From Methylobacterium mesophilicum SR1.6/6 (GTDB taxonomy: Bacteria; Pseudomonadota; Alphaproteobacteria; Rhizobiales; Beijerinckiaceae): a DNA stretch of 64,000 nt. Location: positions 3,479,612 to 3,543,611 of the forward strand of contig NZ_CP043538.1 in assembly GCF_000364445.2 (NCBI RefSeq), written 5' to 3'. Shown piece after piece: positions 42,086 to 50,607 of this stretch. A model generated the notes under the pieces. It was not told the origin of the DNA. It saw only the letters and a list, made by a program, of their open reading frames with translations, and ran no database searches. Each line of letters opens with the position of its first letter. Position 1 is the first letter of the stretch. Both the position numbers and the translations under genes were made by a program.

Positions 42086-42865
42086 TCAGCCGGCGCCGAC
42101 GGGCCTATCGGCCTTGATGAGACGGACCTCCGCGCTGACGGCGGCCTTCAAGAGATTGGCGTCGCTGCCCGGCACGACGAAGCCGAATCCCTCCGCGGCC
42201 CTGCGTGCCGCGACGGCCCCCGAGGGGCAGAAGATCCCGACCTGCTTCCCGTACGCCTTGGCGGCGGCCGCGCATCGGGCGATGGCCGCGGTGACCCGGG
42301 AATCGGACGGATCGGCGGACGCGCCCGCATTCAGCGCGAGGCCGAGATCATTCGGCCCGATGAAAATGCCATCCAGCCCCTCCGTCGCGCAGATCGCCTC
42401 GACTTCTGCCAGACCCGCGGCGGTCTCGATCATCGCGAGGCGCACGAGGGTGGCGTCGGCGTGGGCGACATAGTCCGGGCCGCCGTAGAGCAGCCCGCGC
42501 GTCGGTCCGAAGCTACGCAGGCCCCTGGGCGGGTAGGACGTCGCCCGGACAAACAGCTGCGCCTGCTCGGCGCTGTCCACCATCGGGCAGATGACGCCGT
42601 AGGCCCCAGCGTCGAGCACCTTCATCAGGAGGGGCAAATCGAGCGCGGGCACGCGGACGAACGGGGTGGCCGGCGTCGACGAGATCGCCTGCAGCATGCC
42701 GATCATCGCCTGCACACCGGTCATACCGTGCTGAAGGTCGACCACGACGCAGTCGACGCCGGTCCAGCCGACGATCTCGGCCGAGTAGGAATTGCCGATC
42801 GACAGCCATGCCGAGACCGCGGGTTCTCCGGCCTCCCAGCATTGTCTCACCCTATTGGCGCGCAT
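42086..42865 (-). CDS. HpcH/HpaI-family class II aldolase
   Basis: Metal-dependent aldolase of the HpaI/citrate-lyase-like TIM-barrel family, which cleaves 4-hydroxy-2-oxo acids to pyruvate and an aldehyde. Key segments are 'DCVVVDLQHGMTGVQAMIGMLQA' (about 38-60; acid/base His in DLQHG), 'PFVRVPALDLPLLMKVLDAGAYGVICPMVDSAEQA' (about 68-102), the metal-binding Glu in 'AMIETAAGLAEVEAI' (about 143-157) and 'DGIFIGPNDLGLAL' (about 164-177; Asp ligand). Length (259) is typical. AAGGAG precedes the ATG at 42865. The natural substrate is unknown and no pathway partner is adjacent. Confidence 0.88.
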   Translation of the reverse strand: MRANRVRQCWEAGEPAVSAWLSIGNSYSAEIVGWTGVDCVVVDLQHGMTGVQAMIGMLQAISSTPATPFVRVPALDLPLLMKVLDAGAYGVICPMVDSAEQAQLFVRATSYPPRGLRSFGPTRGLLYGGPDYVAHADATLVRLAMIETAAGLAEVEAICATEGLDGIFIGPNDLGLALNAGASADPSDSRVTAAIARCAAAAKAYGKQVGIFCPSGAVAARRAAEGFGFVVPGSDANLLKAAVSAEVRLIKADRPVGAG

Positions 42866-43147
42866 GTTGACGCTCCTTCAGCACTTCAGAACTGACCACG
42901 AGCTTCGGGTCGAGCGTTGCGCCGAGCCCGGGCAACGCGTTTCGCGCCACCATCACGCCCATCGCGACCAGGGGCTCGTCAATCAGCGCCACTCGCGCTC
43001 GACAGGTCCAGGGACTCGTACTCGAGCGTGTCAGGCTCTCCGAACGGGACATGTGGCCGCCGGGCAGGTGGCGATACGAGGCAGCCGGGAACGCGCGGAA
43101 CCTGCGCGCAGGTCCGATCGTGGAACCGTGCCCCTACGGCCGCGCCT
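42866..43147. other. Short gap with an unassigned open frame
   Basis: A minus-strand frame (43052-42852, ending 'MVARNALPGLGATLDPKLVVSSEVLKERQHARQ') runs into the aldolase start and carries its ribosome site. It looks like the C-terminus of some protein, but I recognise no family and see no matching N-terminus, so it may be the end of a decayed gene or chance. Confidence 0.25.
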
Positions 43148-44086
43148 TCACGGATAGCGGACCGGAGGCGGATCTTCGGGCAGCGGGATGAACTCGGCAT
43201 CGTTCGGCACAGTATCGAACCGGCCCTGGCGCCAATCCTCCTTGGCCTGTGCGATCCGCTCGGGCCGCGAGGAGACGAAATTCCACCAGAGGTGGCGCGG
43301 CCCGTCCATCGGCTCGCCGCCGAGCACCATGAACCGGGCGGCCTCCGACGCGCGGATGCTGATGCGGTCGCCGGGGCGGAACACCAGCAATTGCCCCGGC
43401 CCGAAGCCGTCGCCGGCGATCTCGATGGCGCCAGAGACCGTGTAGATCGCCCGCTCGTCGTAGGTCGGATCGAGGGGGAGCACAGCGCCCGCCTCCAGCG
43501 CCACGTCGGCGTAGACCATCGGGCTTGAGGTCCGCACCGGCGAGCGCGCCCCGAAGGCCTCGCCCGCGATCAGCCGGACAGTCTTGCCCTCGCCGGTCAG
43601 GACCGGCAGCGACTGGGCGTCATAGTGCTCGAAGGCCGGCGCCGTCTCCTCGTCCTCGGAGCTCAGGGCAACCCAGCTCTGGATCCCGAACAGTTTCGAG
43701 CCGGTCTGCCGGAGGGTCGGCGCGGTGCGCTCGGAGTGGGTGATGCCGCGTCCGGCGGTCATCCAGTTGAGCTCGCCCGGCCGGATCGGCAGTTCGGTGC
43801 CAAGGCTGTCGCGGTGCATGATCTCGCCGTCGAACAGGTAGGTGACGGTCGAGAGACCGATATGCGGGTGGGGCCGCACGTCCATCCCGGTGCCAAGGAG
43901 GAACTCGGAGGGGCCCATCTGGTCGAAGAAGATGAACGGCCCGACCATGCGACACTCGGTCGAGGGCAGAGCGCGGCGCACCGCGAAGGAGCCGAGGTCC
44001 CGCGAGCGCGGGACGATCAGGGTCTGGATCGCGTCGCAGCTGAAATGGTCGCCCGGGACCGGATCATCCGCACTGTGCCAGCTCAT
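43148..44086 (-). CDS. Pirin-family protein
   Basis: A bicupin of the pirin family. The N-terminal cupin carries the metal-ligand pattern '[28 protein letters not shown]...[16 protein letters not shown]' (about 69-118), with the His/His/His/Glu set present; the C-terminal pirin domain (about 180-290) contains '[30 protein letters not shown]'. Some bacterial pirins oxidise flavonols such as quercetin, others modulate metabolism; the role here is not determined. GAGGAAGAG precedes the ATG at 44086. A 9-bp stem (44112-44120 with 44134-44142) lies in its leader. Confidence 0.92.
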   Translation of the reverse strand: MSWHSADDPVPGDHFSCDAIQTLIVPRSRDLGSFAVRRALPSTECRMVGPFIFFDQMGPSEFLLGTGMDVRPHPHIGLSTVTYLFDGEIMHRDSLGTELPIRPGELNWMTAGRGITHSERTAPTLRQTGSKLFGIQSWVALSSEDEETAPAFEHYDAQSLPVLTGEGKTVRLIAGEAFGARSPVRTSSPMVYADVALEAGAVLPLDPTYDERAIYTVSGAIEIAGDGFGPGQLLVFRPGDRISIRASEAARFMVLGGEPMDGPRHLWWNFVSSRPERIAQAKEDWRQGRFDTVPNDAEFIPLPEDPPPVRYP

Positions 44087-44876
44087 CGCTCTTCCTCTTG
44101 TTCGACCGAGCCCAGCCGGGTGAGACGGGGACGCCCGGCTGGCGCGTCACTGAGGGCAACCTGCACGCTTACCAACCGCTTGAAAACGGAAACTACCGAA
44201 ACGCAAAGTTTCTACTTCAGAACCCAAACAAGCGAATTGAGGGGATCCGTAACCAAACCTCGACACTCTGGTATGCCGGATGCGTCTGGGAAGCTGCTCA
44301 ACGGGCATGATATCACAATAATATTGATATAGCTTATGTTTTTATCAAATAATTCATATGAATAGCATTTAATTTATTGAAAATTGCGGTTCAATCTTGA
44401 AGGATGCGAGAGCGAATCTGTGCAGCGTTCGGATTGTTCGATCCGCTCAGCGGTTTTTGCTCATAATAAAACATTTTATCAAATAACGCTGCCGTCGCTT
44501 CGCAATATTTGCAGATCATCATGCGCGTTCAGCGCGAGATTGACCGTTATCATTTCGCATCGATTGCCGATGCGGTCAACAATGCGCGGTAGCGGAGCTG
44601 AGATTGAACGCAAGGGATGAGGTAATTTCATGCGATGCTTGTTCGTTTTTTCTTCGCGAAGGTAGAGTCAGTCGATGTCCGCAGGATGTCGTCACGGGAG
44701 GGCGCTGCGTCGTGCTATGCGATGCGTGAGCCGCTTGGAATCGAACCAGCCATGAACCGCTCCGAGCAGTTGTCGAGGGGCGCCCGTCCACAGGACCGGA
44801 TCTGGCCGGAAGCAGTTGGTCCGCTTCGGAGTAGGTCGGCCGGAAAGGCGGGCGGTCCCCTATCGACCCACTTCGG
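44087..44876. other. 790-base non-coding, AT-rich stretch
   Basis: No gene is supported. The segment 44300-44560 is strikingly AT-rich for this genome, with TTTTATCAAATAA repeated at 44340-44352 and 44474-44486 and an ATATCA/TGATAT pair around 44310-44330. It separates the pirin gene from the 3' end of an AraC-type gene. Confidence 0.5.
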
Positions 44877-45875
44877 TCACTCAGCTGAGCGGGATGACAG
44901 CCTGTCAGTGGACGCGACCGGCTGCACGTCCCGCCCGTTCGCCCGCCGGTACTCACGCGGGCTCGTGCCGTAGCGATCCTTGAAGCGGCGCGCGAAATGC
45001 GCTTGGCTCGTAAAGCCGCAGCCATAGGCCAGCATGCCGATCGTCAGGTGGGTGCAGGCCGGGTCGCTCAGGCGCCTGGCTGCCGCCTCCAGCCGGCGTT
45101 CCCAGATGTAATCGGAGATGTGCCGACCGCGCTCGTGGAACAGCTCCTGCAGTCGGCGAAGCGACACGCCCATCGCGGCGGCGAGCTGAGGTGGGTCCAA
45201 GTTCGGGTCTTCTAGATTGGCCTCGACATAAGCCTTGGCGCGCTGGACTGTGACGTTGCCGTGGATGGAACCCGGCATCTCCTGCGCCATCCGTTCGGCG
45301 AGGCTCGCTATGATCAGGTCTGTTCCGATCAACGCCATGCGCGCGGCCGCGTCGGGAGTGAGCTGATCGCCCACGCGCCCCAGCTCTTGGAAGAAGGTGT
45401 TTGCCAGGGCCGTGGAGGCGAGGTCCGCTCCGACCGTGAGTGCACAGAACAGCCGGGACGGGCCCAGCATGGCCTCGAAGCGCTCGCGCGGCAGATCGAC
45501 GACGAGGGAGATACCCGTGTTTGCCTCGCAGACGGCCGGGCGTGCGTCGATGAGGACGAAGTCGCCCGTCCGGATCACAGCCTCCCGATCGCCTTGCTGG
45601 AGGGTGTCATGGCCGGAGAGCTTCATGGACGCGTAGAGGCGGTCGGGCTGCCCATGGCGCCGGATCGCGTCGGGGGTCGCCTCAGTCCGCATGGCTGTGT
45701 GGGCCATTCTGGAGATCGGCACGGGCCCGATGCTGGTGACGTCCAGCCTGCCTTGGAACGGAACCTCGTGGAGGGGTTGCTGGTCGATCGGGATCAAGCG
45801 CTCGCAGATCGTCTCCCGCCATCGCCGGAACGCGTTCTTGGGGTGAATTCCGTCTGTCGAGAAGAACGGTTGCAT
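44877..45875 (-). CDS. AraC-family transcriptional regulator (AraC_binding_2/FeaR-like)
   Basis: The N-terminal half (about 1-190) resembles the cupin-like sensor of FeaR-type regulators ('PISRMAHTAMRTEATPDAIRRHGQPDRLYASMKLSG...TGDFVLIDARPA'). The C-terminal pair of helix-turn-helix motifs (about 215-318) includes 'LDPPQLAAAMGVSLRRLQELFHERG' and 'TIGMLAYGCGFTSQAHFARRFKDRYGTSPREYRR', a canonical AraC ending. I prefer the ATG at 45875, with GAGG 6 bases upstream, over the one at 45902. Target and effector are unknown; it is not adjacent to an obvious catabolic operon. Confidence 0.88.
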   Translation of the reverse strand: MQPFFSTDGIHPKNAFRRWRETICERLIPIDQQPLHEVPFQGRLDVTSIGPVPISRMAHTAMRTEATPDAIRRHGQPDRLYASMKLSGHDTLQQGDREAVIRTGDFVLIDARPAVCEANTGISLVVDLPRERFEAMLGPSRLFCALTVGADLASTALANTFFQELGRVGDQLTPDAAARMALIGTDLIIASLAERMAQEMPGSIHGNVTVQRAKAYVEANLEDPNLDPPQLAAAMGVSLRRLQELFHERGRHISDYIWERRLEAAARRLSDPACTHLTIGMLAYGCGFTSQAHFARRFKDRYGTSPREYRRANGRDVQPVASTDRLSSRSAE

Positions 45876-46098
45876 GCGTAGCCTCGGCACGCAGCTCGCC
45901 ATCCCAAAGCGCAGACTGCGGATCTGAGGGCCTATTGTATATAATCTATCATTCCAATGTCACGGTGCCGGGTTCTTCGCGGAGGTAATGTCCGCTTCCC
46001 AAGCACTGCCGCCCGGACGCGGACCGGCGGAAATCCACCCATTTGAGACGCACATGTGGGCGCTGACCGGTGACTGGGATTGGCCGTTGGCGGCGCCG
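45876..46098. other. Intergenic stretch with dispersed-repeat debris
   Basis: No gene is supported. The segment from about 45985 to 46060 carries 'ATGTCCGCTT' and CCACCCATTTGAGACGC (46036 onward), shared with 36904 onward. TATTGTATATAAT near 45935 is a possible promoter for the AraC gene. Confidence 0.4.
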
Positions 46099-46335
46099 CT
46101 ATGGACCATGTTCCGTTCCGTCCGGGGCGCCACGCAGCGGGAACCATGCCCTGCGGCGCATCGATCCTGCGCAGGCCGTCGGGCCCACCCGGATGGTTAC
46201 GGCCCTGGAAGGGGTCGTGGCTGATCGCTCTGCCTCCAGCTGGTCGATGGTAGCCGTCCGCTCGGCGCAACGAACGGCGGTCTCATCGAGGCGGGACTGG
46301 GCACGGCGGAGATCCTCGACGACGGTCTTGCTCAT
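46099..46335 (-). CDS. Possible small coiled-coil protein
   Basis: 78 residues; the first 40 ('MSKTVVEDLRRAQSRLDETAVRCAERTATIDQLEAE') look like a short charged coiled-coil of a kind often seen as small proteins in Methylobacterium. The remainder is arginine/proline-rich and may be out of frame. There is no strong ribosome site. It could be a decayed gene or chance. Confidence 0.3.
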   Translation of the reverse strand: MSKTVVEDLRRAQSRLDETAVRCAERTATIDQLEAERSATTPSRAVTIRVGPTACAGSMRRRAWFPLRGAPDGTEHGP

Positions 46336-46347
46336 CCCGGTTACGGT

Positions 46348-46565
46348 ATGACCCGTGCGGACGGCCCGCCGGTTCGGGAGGGGGCAGGCGCGGGTTGGGC
46401 ACACGCCTGATCACGAGCGGGGTCAGCCGTGAGCTCGGCGGAACGGTCAGCCTGGAACTCGCCCCCGGTGGCCTGCGCTGCAGCCTCGACGCGCCCCTCG
46501 ACGGCCCAGACCCGTTCACCGCGTTCGTTGCCGCCACCCACGTGCGGCCGGTCGGCAGGGCCTGA
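46348..46565 (+). pseudogene. C-terminal remnant of an HWE sensor histidine kinase
   Basis: One frame reads 'MTRADGPPVREGAGA', and a shift near 46390 leads to 'GLGTRLITSGVSRELGGTVSLELAPGGLRCSLDAPL', ending at TGA 46563-46565. This is the typical end of the ATPase domain of HWE kinases (compare 'GFGTTIIERSIPYELKGEAEVRYELAGVEARFTIPP' in the neighbouring bacteriophytochrome). The kinase core, start and sensor parts are absent, so it is a degraded fragment. It overlaps the start of the small frame on the other strand. Confidence 0.6.
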
Positions 46566-46666
46566 AGGCTTAATCAGGCCTGAACCGACCGGTTCAGCCT
46601 GCAGCAGCGGCACGTCGGCATGCTCCGGTCCTCGTCAACGGCGCCGTCGGGCGCAGGAGCTTTGCC

Positions 46667-47089
46667 ATGCCCATCATGCCCTGGATCCATGATGCCCTCT
46701 ATGTCGGCGGTTTCGCCGGGCTCGTCCTCGTGGCGCGGCAGGCGCTCGCAGGGCGCGAACTCAAGCTATCCGGCCTGCCGGGCCTCGAACGCCTCCGCCG
46801 ACCATTCGGACCCGGCGCCGTGTCCCGCGAACGGCCGTGGTTCCCATCGGCCCGGACCAGCGGCAACACCGCTTTCGACGCGTGGCGCGACGGCGAGATC
46901 AGCCGCATCGAGGCTGAGCGCCGCGCCCTCGAGACCCGTCTCCGGGAATTCCTGGGCTTCGTCGACAAGCTGAAGCGCGCCAGGGATCGCGAGACCTTCG
47001 AACGCTTCGTGGCCGAACATCCCCATGGAGCAGGGTCGGTCGTCGACATCGTCCCGACCGACGGTCGGGCCGATCACCGACCCGGTTAG
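46667..47089 (+). CDS. DUF2852-like small protein with N-terminal hydrophobic segment
   Basis: 140 residues. A short hydrophobic stretch (YVGGFAGLVLVARQAL, about 12-27) may anchor it in the membrane. The C-terminal part 'NTAFDAWRDGEISRIEAERRALETRLREFLGFVDKLKRARDRETFERFVAE' (about 67-117) matches the pattern of DUF2852 proteins, a family of unknown function. AGGAG lies 8 bases before the ATG at 46667. It converges on the bacteriophytochrome gene, with only 15 bases between the stops. Confidence 0.65.
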   Translation: MPIMPWIHDALYVGGFAGLVLVARQALAGRELKLSGLPGLERLRRPFGPGAVSRERPWFPSARTSGNTAFDAWRDGEISRIEAERRALETRLREFLGFVDKLKRARDRETFERFVAEHPHGAGSVVDIVPTDGRADHRPG

Positions 47090-47104
47090 CACCGGATACC
47101 GGGC

Positions 47105-49648
47105 TCAAGCCGGGAAGGCGCGCAGGAGGTCGTCGGCCTCGTACGGCTTCTTCACCAGCGGCACGTCGGCGAGGTCTTCCGGGATGCGGAAGCCGTCGCC
47201 GTAGCCGGTGGCGAAAGCATAGGGGATGCCGAGCTCGAACAGCTTGCGCGCGACCGCGATGCTGGTCTCGGAACCGAGGTTGACGTCGAGCAAGGCACGG
47301 GCCGGCGGCGCCGCGTCGATCAGGCGGAGCGCCTCTCGCGTCGACGAGGCCATGTCGACCGTCGTGGCGCCGAGCGACGTGAGCAGCTCCTCGGCTTCCA
47401 GGGCGATGATCATGTTGTCCTCGACGACGAGCACCGACCCCGTGAGCCTGCGCGAAGGCTCGGCGCTGGCCGCCGGGACTGCCTTCGGCGCGGCGGGCGG
47501 TGCGTCCCGGACGAACGCCGGGGGGATGGTGAAGCGCGCTTCGACGCCGGCCAACTCGTAGCGCACCTCCGCCTCGCCCTTGAGCTCGTAGGGTATCGAC
47601 CGCTCGATGATGGTCGTGCCGAAACCCCTCCGGGTGGGCGCCCGCACCGCCGGTCCGCCGGTCTCGCGCCAGCGGATCACGAGATGGTCGAGGGCGTCGC
47701 GCTCCCAGCGGACGTCGACCCGGCCCAGGCTGTCGCAGAGTGCGCCGTACTTGGCCGAGTTCGTCATCATCTCGTGCACGACCAGGGCGACGGTCGAGAA
47801 CGCTTGCGGCTCCAGCAGGACGTCGGCGCCGTCGAGGACAACCCGGCCGGCCTTAGTGCCGAGGTAGGCCCCGGCCTCCAGCGTGACGAGGTCCCGCAGC
47901 GACCCGGGCCCCCATTTGGTCAAGGTGATCTGGTCGTGGGCCCGGGCCAACGCCTGGATGCGGTCGCCGACCGTCGTCGCGAAGGCGCTGTCCGCACCGT
48001 CCGCAGGCCGGCTCTGCGTCACCACCCCGCGGATCAGGTTCAGGATATTGCGGACCCGGTGGTTGAGCTCGGCGATGAGGAGTTCCTGGCGCTCCTGGGC
48101 GACCTTGCGCTCCTTCTCGGCGGAATCGGTGAGGCGCAGGATCACCTCCAGCAAGGTGATGCGCAGGGCCTCGGCGGTCCGCATCTCGACGTCCGACCAC
48201 GGCAGGGAGCGACCGTGCACGGTCTCGCGCCACGCCTCGAAACTCTTCCGCGGCGACAGGCGGATGCCGTTCGGCCCAAGGGTCGCGGGCTTCACCGGGT
48301 TGCCGGCCCAGGTCACGGACCGCGAAACTTCGCGCCGGAAGTAGACCAGGAAGTCACGGGGCGTGCGCGACACCGGGATGGCGAGCATGCCCGCCGCCCG
48401 CTCGGTGAAGTCCCGGCCGGGCTCGTGGACTCGCCCGATCTCGTCGGTCGCGTAGGCCTTGCTCGCGGCCGTGCGGTTGAGGAAACGCACCAAGCCGGCG
48501 AATTCCTCCGCGGTCGGGGTCGAGCCCTGCAGGGTGATCTCGCCGTTCACCCACAGTCCGATGCCGTCGCAGGGCAGGATGCCCGAGAGGTCGTCCAGAA
48601 AGTCGGATAGGCTTTCCAGGTTGGTGCCGCCGGAGGCCAGGGCGCCGAGCAGCCGGTTGTGCAGCTCGCGGGAGCGGACCTCGCGCTCCGCGCCGGCCTC
48701 GCGCTCCCGGGCCTCCAGCAGCCAGGAGAACATCTGCCCGAAGAGCTCGGCGCCGGTCCGGCGTTCGAGGGAGATGTGGCGCGGCTCGGTGTGGTGGCAG
48801 GCGAACAGGCCCCACAGGCGGCCGTTGCGCAGGATGGACACGGACAGCGAGGCTGCCACTCCCATGTTGCGCAGGTATTCGAGGTGGATCGGCGAGACCG
48901 TCCGGAGGGTCGAAAGCGACAGGTCGAGGGGCCGGCCATCCGGATCCCGCGACGGCACCACGGCGGCTCCTGGGTCGTCGACGTCGGCGATGATGCGCAG
49001 CCAGTTGCGCTCGTAAAGCGCGCGGGCCTGCCTGGGAATGTCGGAGGCCGGGTAGTGCAGCCCGAGGTACGGGTCGAGGCCGGACCGAACCGCTTCGGCG
49101 ACAACCTCGCCGGAATGGTCCTCGGCGAACCGGTAGACCATCACCCGGTCGAACCCGGTCAGCGCCCGCATCTGGCGCGCGGCCTCGCGGCATAGCGGGT
49201 CGAAACCCACGGTCTGCTGGAGGCGGGTGACCATGCTGCGCACGAGGTTGCCGGCGCTGAGGTGCTCGGTGGCGCTCGGCTCGGCTTCGATGACGATGGT
49301 GTCGCCGGATCGGTGGAGGGCCACGTCGAACGGTTCGCCGCCCGGCACCAGTCGGAGGCCGAAAACACGGTCGACCGCGTCCGGGCCGCGCAGGGTCTGA
49401 AGATGCCCGCGCAGGGTGTGAATGGCTTCGCGGTCGAGGACGGCGTCGAGCGGTAGGCCGAGAAGCGCATCGGCGCCCTGGCCCAGCCAGGCCGCCACGT
49501 TGTCCGAGGCGCGGGTGACGATCCAGTCCGGGGAGACGCCGAGGAGGAAGCCGAAGCCTTGAACCGCGCCCAGGATGTGGATGGGCTCGCGGTCACACGA
49601 CGTGAGGTCGATCTCGGGCGTCGGTTGTGACGCGCTCAACTGGTCCAT
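47105..49648 (-). CDS. Bacteriophytochrome HWE histidine kinase fused to a receiver domain
   Basis: Red/far-red photoreceptor. Domains: PAS (about 15-125) with the bilin-attaching C18 in 'DLTSCDREPIHILGAVQ'; GAF (about 135-300) with 'HYPASDIPRQARALYERNWLRIIADV'; PHY (about 320-490) with the tongue motif 'SPRKSF'; an HWE kinase (about 515-715) with the phosphorylated His in 'AELNHRVRNILNLIRGVVTQ'; and a C-terminal REC domain (about 735-847) with the phospho-acceptor Asp in 'ARALLDVNLGSE'. The chromophore is presumably biliverdin. No haem oxygenase gene (bphO) is adjacent. The kinase-receiver fusion suggests internal phosphotransfer or feedback. ATG at 49648. Confidence 0.93.
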   Translation of the reverse strand: MDQLSASQPTPEIDLTSCDREPIHILGAVQGFGFLLGVSPDWIVTRASDNVAAWLGQGADALLGLPLDAVLDREAIHTLRGHLQTLRGPDAVDRVFGLRLVPGGEPFDVALHRSGDTIVIEAEPSATEHLSAGNLVRSMVTRLQQTVGFDPLCREAARQMRALTGFDRVMVYRFAEDHSGEVVAEAVRSGLDPYLGLHYPASDIPRQARALYERNWLRIIADVDDPGAAVVPSRDPDGRPLDLSLSTLRTVSPIHLEYLRNMGVAASLSVSILRNGRLWGLFACHHTEPRHISLERRTGAELFGQMFSWLLEAREREAGAEREVRSRELHNRLLGALASGGTNLESLSDFLDDLSGILPCDGIGLWVNGEITLQGSTPTAEEFAGLVRFLNRTAASKAYATDEIGRVHEPGRDFTERAAGMLAIPVSRTPRDFLVYFRREVSRSVTWAGNPVKPATLGPNGIRLSPRKSFEAWRETVHGRSLPWSDVEMRTAEALRITLLEVILRLTDSAEKERKVAQERQELLIAELNHRVRNILNLIRGVVTQSRPADGADSAFATTVGDRIQALARAHDQITLTKWGPGSLRDLVTLEAGAYLGTKAGRVVLDGADVLLEPQAFSTVALVVHEMMTNSAKYGALCDSLGRVDVRWERDALDHLVIRWRETGGPAVRAPTRRGFGTTIIERSIPYELKGEAEVRYELAGVEARFTIPPAFVRDAPPAAPKAVPAASAEPSRRLTGSVLVVEDNMIIALEAEELLTSLGATTVDMASSTREALRLIDAAPPARALLDVNLGSETSIAVARKLFELGIPYAFATGYGDGFRIPEDLADVPLVKKPYEADDLLRAFPA

Positions 49649-49832
49649 GGGCCCGCGATGCTGCTCGCAGTCAAGGGTCCGGCTGCGGTTCGGATGTTGT
49701 CGTCGCAGGTTAACTCGTCACGGCGCGCAGGCGTTGCAGGACCGGCTTGAGCCTGGGCCCACGATGCTTTCCTTCGACGTGCCACCGTATCCCCTGGATG
49801 CCCGGGGCGCGGAAATGCCCCGGGCGGCCGGA

Positions 49833-50036
49833 TCAAACCTTGCCGGTGACCTTGTCGGCGACGTGCTTGGCGCCGTCCTTGACGTCGCCGGTGGTCTTCT
49901 GGGCGTCGCCCTTGAGTTCCTGGGTCTTGCCCTCGGCCTTGAGCTTGTCGTTGCCGGTCGCGTTGCCGATGCCCTGCTTCACGTTGCCGACGGCCTCGTT
50001 GGCGAGGCCCTTGATCTTGTCGGTGGTGCTGCTCAT
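49833..50036 (-). CDS. CsbD-family stress protein
   Basis: A 67-residue hydrophilic protein matching CsbD: 'DKIKGLANEAVGNVKQGIGNATGNDKLKAEGKTQELKGDAQKTTGDVKDGAKHVADKV'. CsbD proteins are small, helical and often induced by the general stress response; their molecular job is unclear. It lies between two light-sensing kinases, next to a DUF2934 gene on the same strand. Light- or stress-controlled expression is inference. Confidence 0.88.
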   Translation of the reverse strand: MSSTTDKIKGLANEAVGNVKQGIGNATGNDKLKAEGKTQELKGDAQKTTGDVKDGAKHVADKVTGKV

Positions 50037-50084
50037 GGCGGTTCTCCTTCGCGACCAGGGCGGCCGCGGGGATCAGGAACGGCC

Positions 50085-50360
50085 CTATCCCGGGCCTCGT
50101 TCCGTATGTCCGGTCACGCTCTCGGGAGAGCCGTCCGTGATGATGCCTGCCTCTGGCCCGCACGCCGGGCTGGTCTCGGCTTGCTTCGCCGCCGCGCGCC
50201 CGGCCAGCAACTCGCGCCTGGCCAGGAGCCAGGATCTCAACCCGAAGCCCTCGGGACGATGATGCCTCTCCCAGATGTCGTAGGCCCGCTCGCGGATCTC
50301 CGCATCGGAGGCCGCGGGGGCGTCCGCACGATGGGAAGACGAGGTTTCCCGGTTCGTCAT
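50085..50360 (-). CDS. DUF2934 protein
   Basis: 91 residues. The DUF2934 core 'SDAEIRERAYDIWERHHRPEGFGLRSWLLARREL' spans about residues 18-51; the family is of unknown function and common in Hyphomicrobiales stress regions. The tail (about 55-91) is low-complexity. I chose the ATG at 50360; the frame is open upstream to 50588 without family sequence. It is followed 48 bases later by csbD on the same strand. Confidence 0.75.
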   Translation of the reverse strand: MTNRETSSSHRADAPAASDAEIRERAYDIWERHHRPEGFGLRSWLLARRELLAGRAAAKQAETSPACGPEAGIITDGSPESVTGHTERGPG

Positions 50361-50607
50361 TCTTGTTCGCCGCGGTGTGGACGGGGTGCAGGTATGACCG
50401 GAGCCCGATCCCGCCCGTTCACCCCCGGACAGCCACGCTCTGACCCCGCCGCGAACAAGCTCGGCTTCCCTGACTTGGCTCTGGCCCGGACGCGCCGAGA
50501 GGTCGAGGCAGCGTGCTTGACGGGGGATCCTCGACCGTGACGGCACCGCCCATGGCCGCTCGCCGACCGGTCGCGTCCAAGGGTGCACGGCCTACCGGCG
50601 GCGGAGT

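Noticed and set aside
44384..44620. Short plus-strand frame in the AT-rich gap
   Set aside because: No ribosome site, domain or codon bias; AT-rich sequence only.
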